A stretch of DNA of 64,000 bases, taken from Haliclystus octoradiatus. Its lineage: Eukaryota > Cnidaria > Staurozoa > Stauromedusae > Haliclystidae. Below the pieces are notes generated by a model. The model was given only the letters and a program-made list of their open reading frames with translations. It was not told the DNA's origin and did not search any database. Of this stretch, positions 63,650-64,000 are shown piece by piece. Both the position numbers and the translations under genes were made by a program. How positions within the stretch are numbered: the stretch's first letter is position 1; each line of letters begins with the position of its first letter. The stretch spans positions 17,135,307 through 17,199,306 of the forward strand of contig OU744451.1 of NCBI GenBank assembly GCA_916610825.1. The letters run 5' to 3'.

Positions 63650-64000
63650 TCAATCAAATTGCAGCACCAGAAGTCTCCATTGGCGATATAACAGAAGAAG
63701 AAATCATGATTGCATTTAATAAAGCTACCCGATTTAGAATGGGCAGGTGGGCATGATCAAATCCCACCAGATGTTATCCAATTGTTCTCGCTTACAAATC
63801 AGATCACCCTGAAACCAAACATGAACTCAAATGCTGATAGTCGACATTCCACCACCAGATGACTTCAAAAACTCTATCCTTGTGTCACTCCCAAAGCATG
63901 GCAGTAACACTGCATTGACAATCGAAGAGGAATCTCTCTGATGGCATCCGCTGCTAAATTTCACAACTGAATCATACTCTGTCGAATCAGAAAGAGGTTG
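63650..64000 (+). pseudogene. Decayed LINE reverse-transcriptase fragment (runs off window)
   Basis: With frameshifts the plus strand reads PEVSIGDITEEEIMIAFNKA, then GHDQIPPDVIQLF, then DIPPPDDFKNSILVSLPKHG, then RRGISLMASAAKF. The order (I-x-x-LK-like helix, PGPDxIPPEV-type turn, then L-P-K and CNNxRGISLM-type fingers motif) is that of the start of a LINE reverse transcriptase. It resembles the RTE/Jockey wording more than the two LINEs at 18831 and 24896. Clearly dead; it continues past the window. Confidence 0.6.

Noticed and set aside
1-64000. CRISPR arrays, bacterial operons or riboswitches
   Set aside because: The regularly spaced repeats present are microsatellites, foldbacks or the 810-bp array; spliced animal genes rule out a prokaryotic source for the window.

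Overview
The window looks like nuclear DNA of an AT-rich invertebrate animal. It has short exons separated by GT-AG introns, non-LTR retrotransposons of the CR1/L2 type, a Penelope-like element, a tRNA-derived SINE and many terminal-inverted-repeat elements. There are no bacterial operons. I cannot name the species; the gene set is metazoan and a deuterostome such as a tunicate would fit, but that is a guess.

Three cellular genes can be recognised by reading exons through phase-consistent splice sites. At the left edge the first exon of ORC5 (minus strand, 1-194) lies head-to-head with MED18 (plus strand, six exons, 530-6986), 335 bp apart. From 14978 to 62785 a WDR89-type WD-repeat gene runs on the plus strand in 15 exons that join to 380 codons plus stop. 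It includes a 23-nt micro-exon after a 20-kb first intron. Between MED18 and WDR89, on the minus strand, is an unidentified coiled-coil protein gene (10079-11765, probably with more exons upstream).

The introns of WDR89 hold most of the remaining content. Intron 1 (15076-35140) contains a Harbinger-like accessory gene relic (16730-17700), a CR1/L2-type LINE (18831-22238, minus), a PIF/Harbinger transposase relic (22862-24036, minus) with a hAT-type element nested in it (23532-23865), a second LINE (24896-28617, minus), an intact-looking two-exon OTU-protease gene (28831-29789, minus), a SINE (30953-31174), broken unknown genes, and fragments of an LTR-type pol gene (32480-32972). Later introns hold small elements: TA-flanked elements of 186-190 bp, hAT-type elements with 8-bp target duplications, palindromic elements with 9-bp duplications, a 1.2-kb foldback, and many blocks built from the palindromic decamer GTTCATGAAC.

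The most striking structure is in the last intron of WDR89 (56681-61421). Five head-to-tail copies of an 810-bp unit (the fifth truncated) are followed by one inverted copy, and the whole block is bounded by a 12-bp direct repeat. The unit joins an N-terminal-like and a C-terminal-like part of a Penelope-type retroelement and lacks a reverse transcriptase, so it appears to be an internally deleted, non-autonomous Penelope-like element inserted as one event. Downstream of WDR89 the window ends in a decayed LINE reverse-transcriptase fragment.

All identifications come from reading translated sequence; no database search was run.
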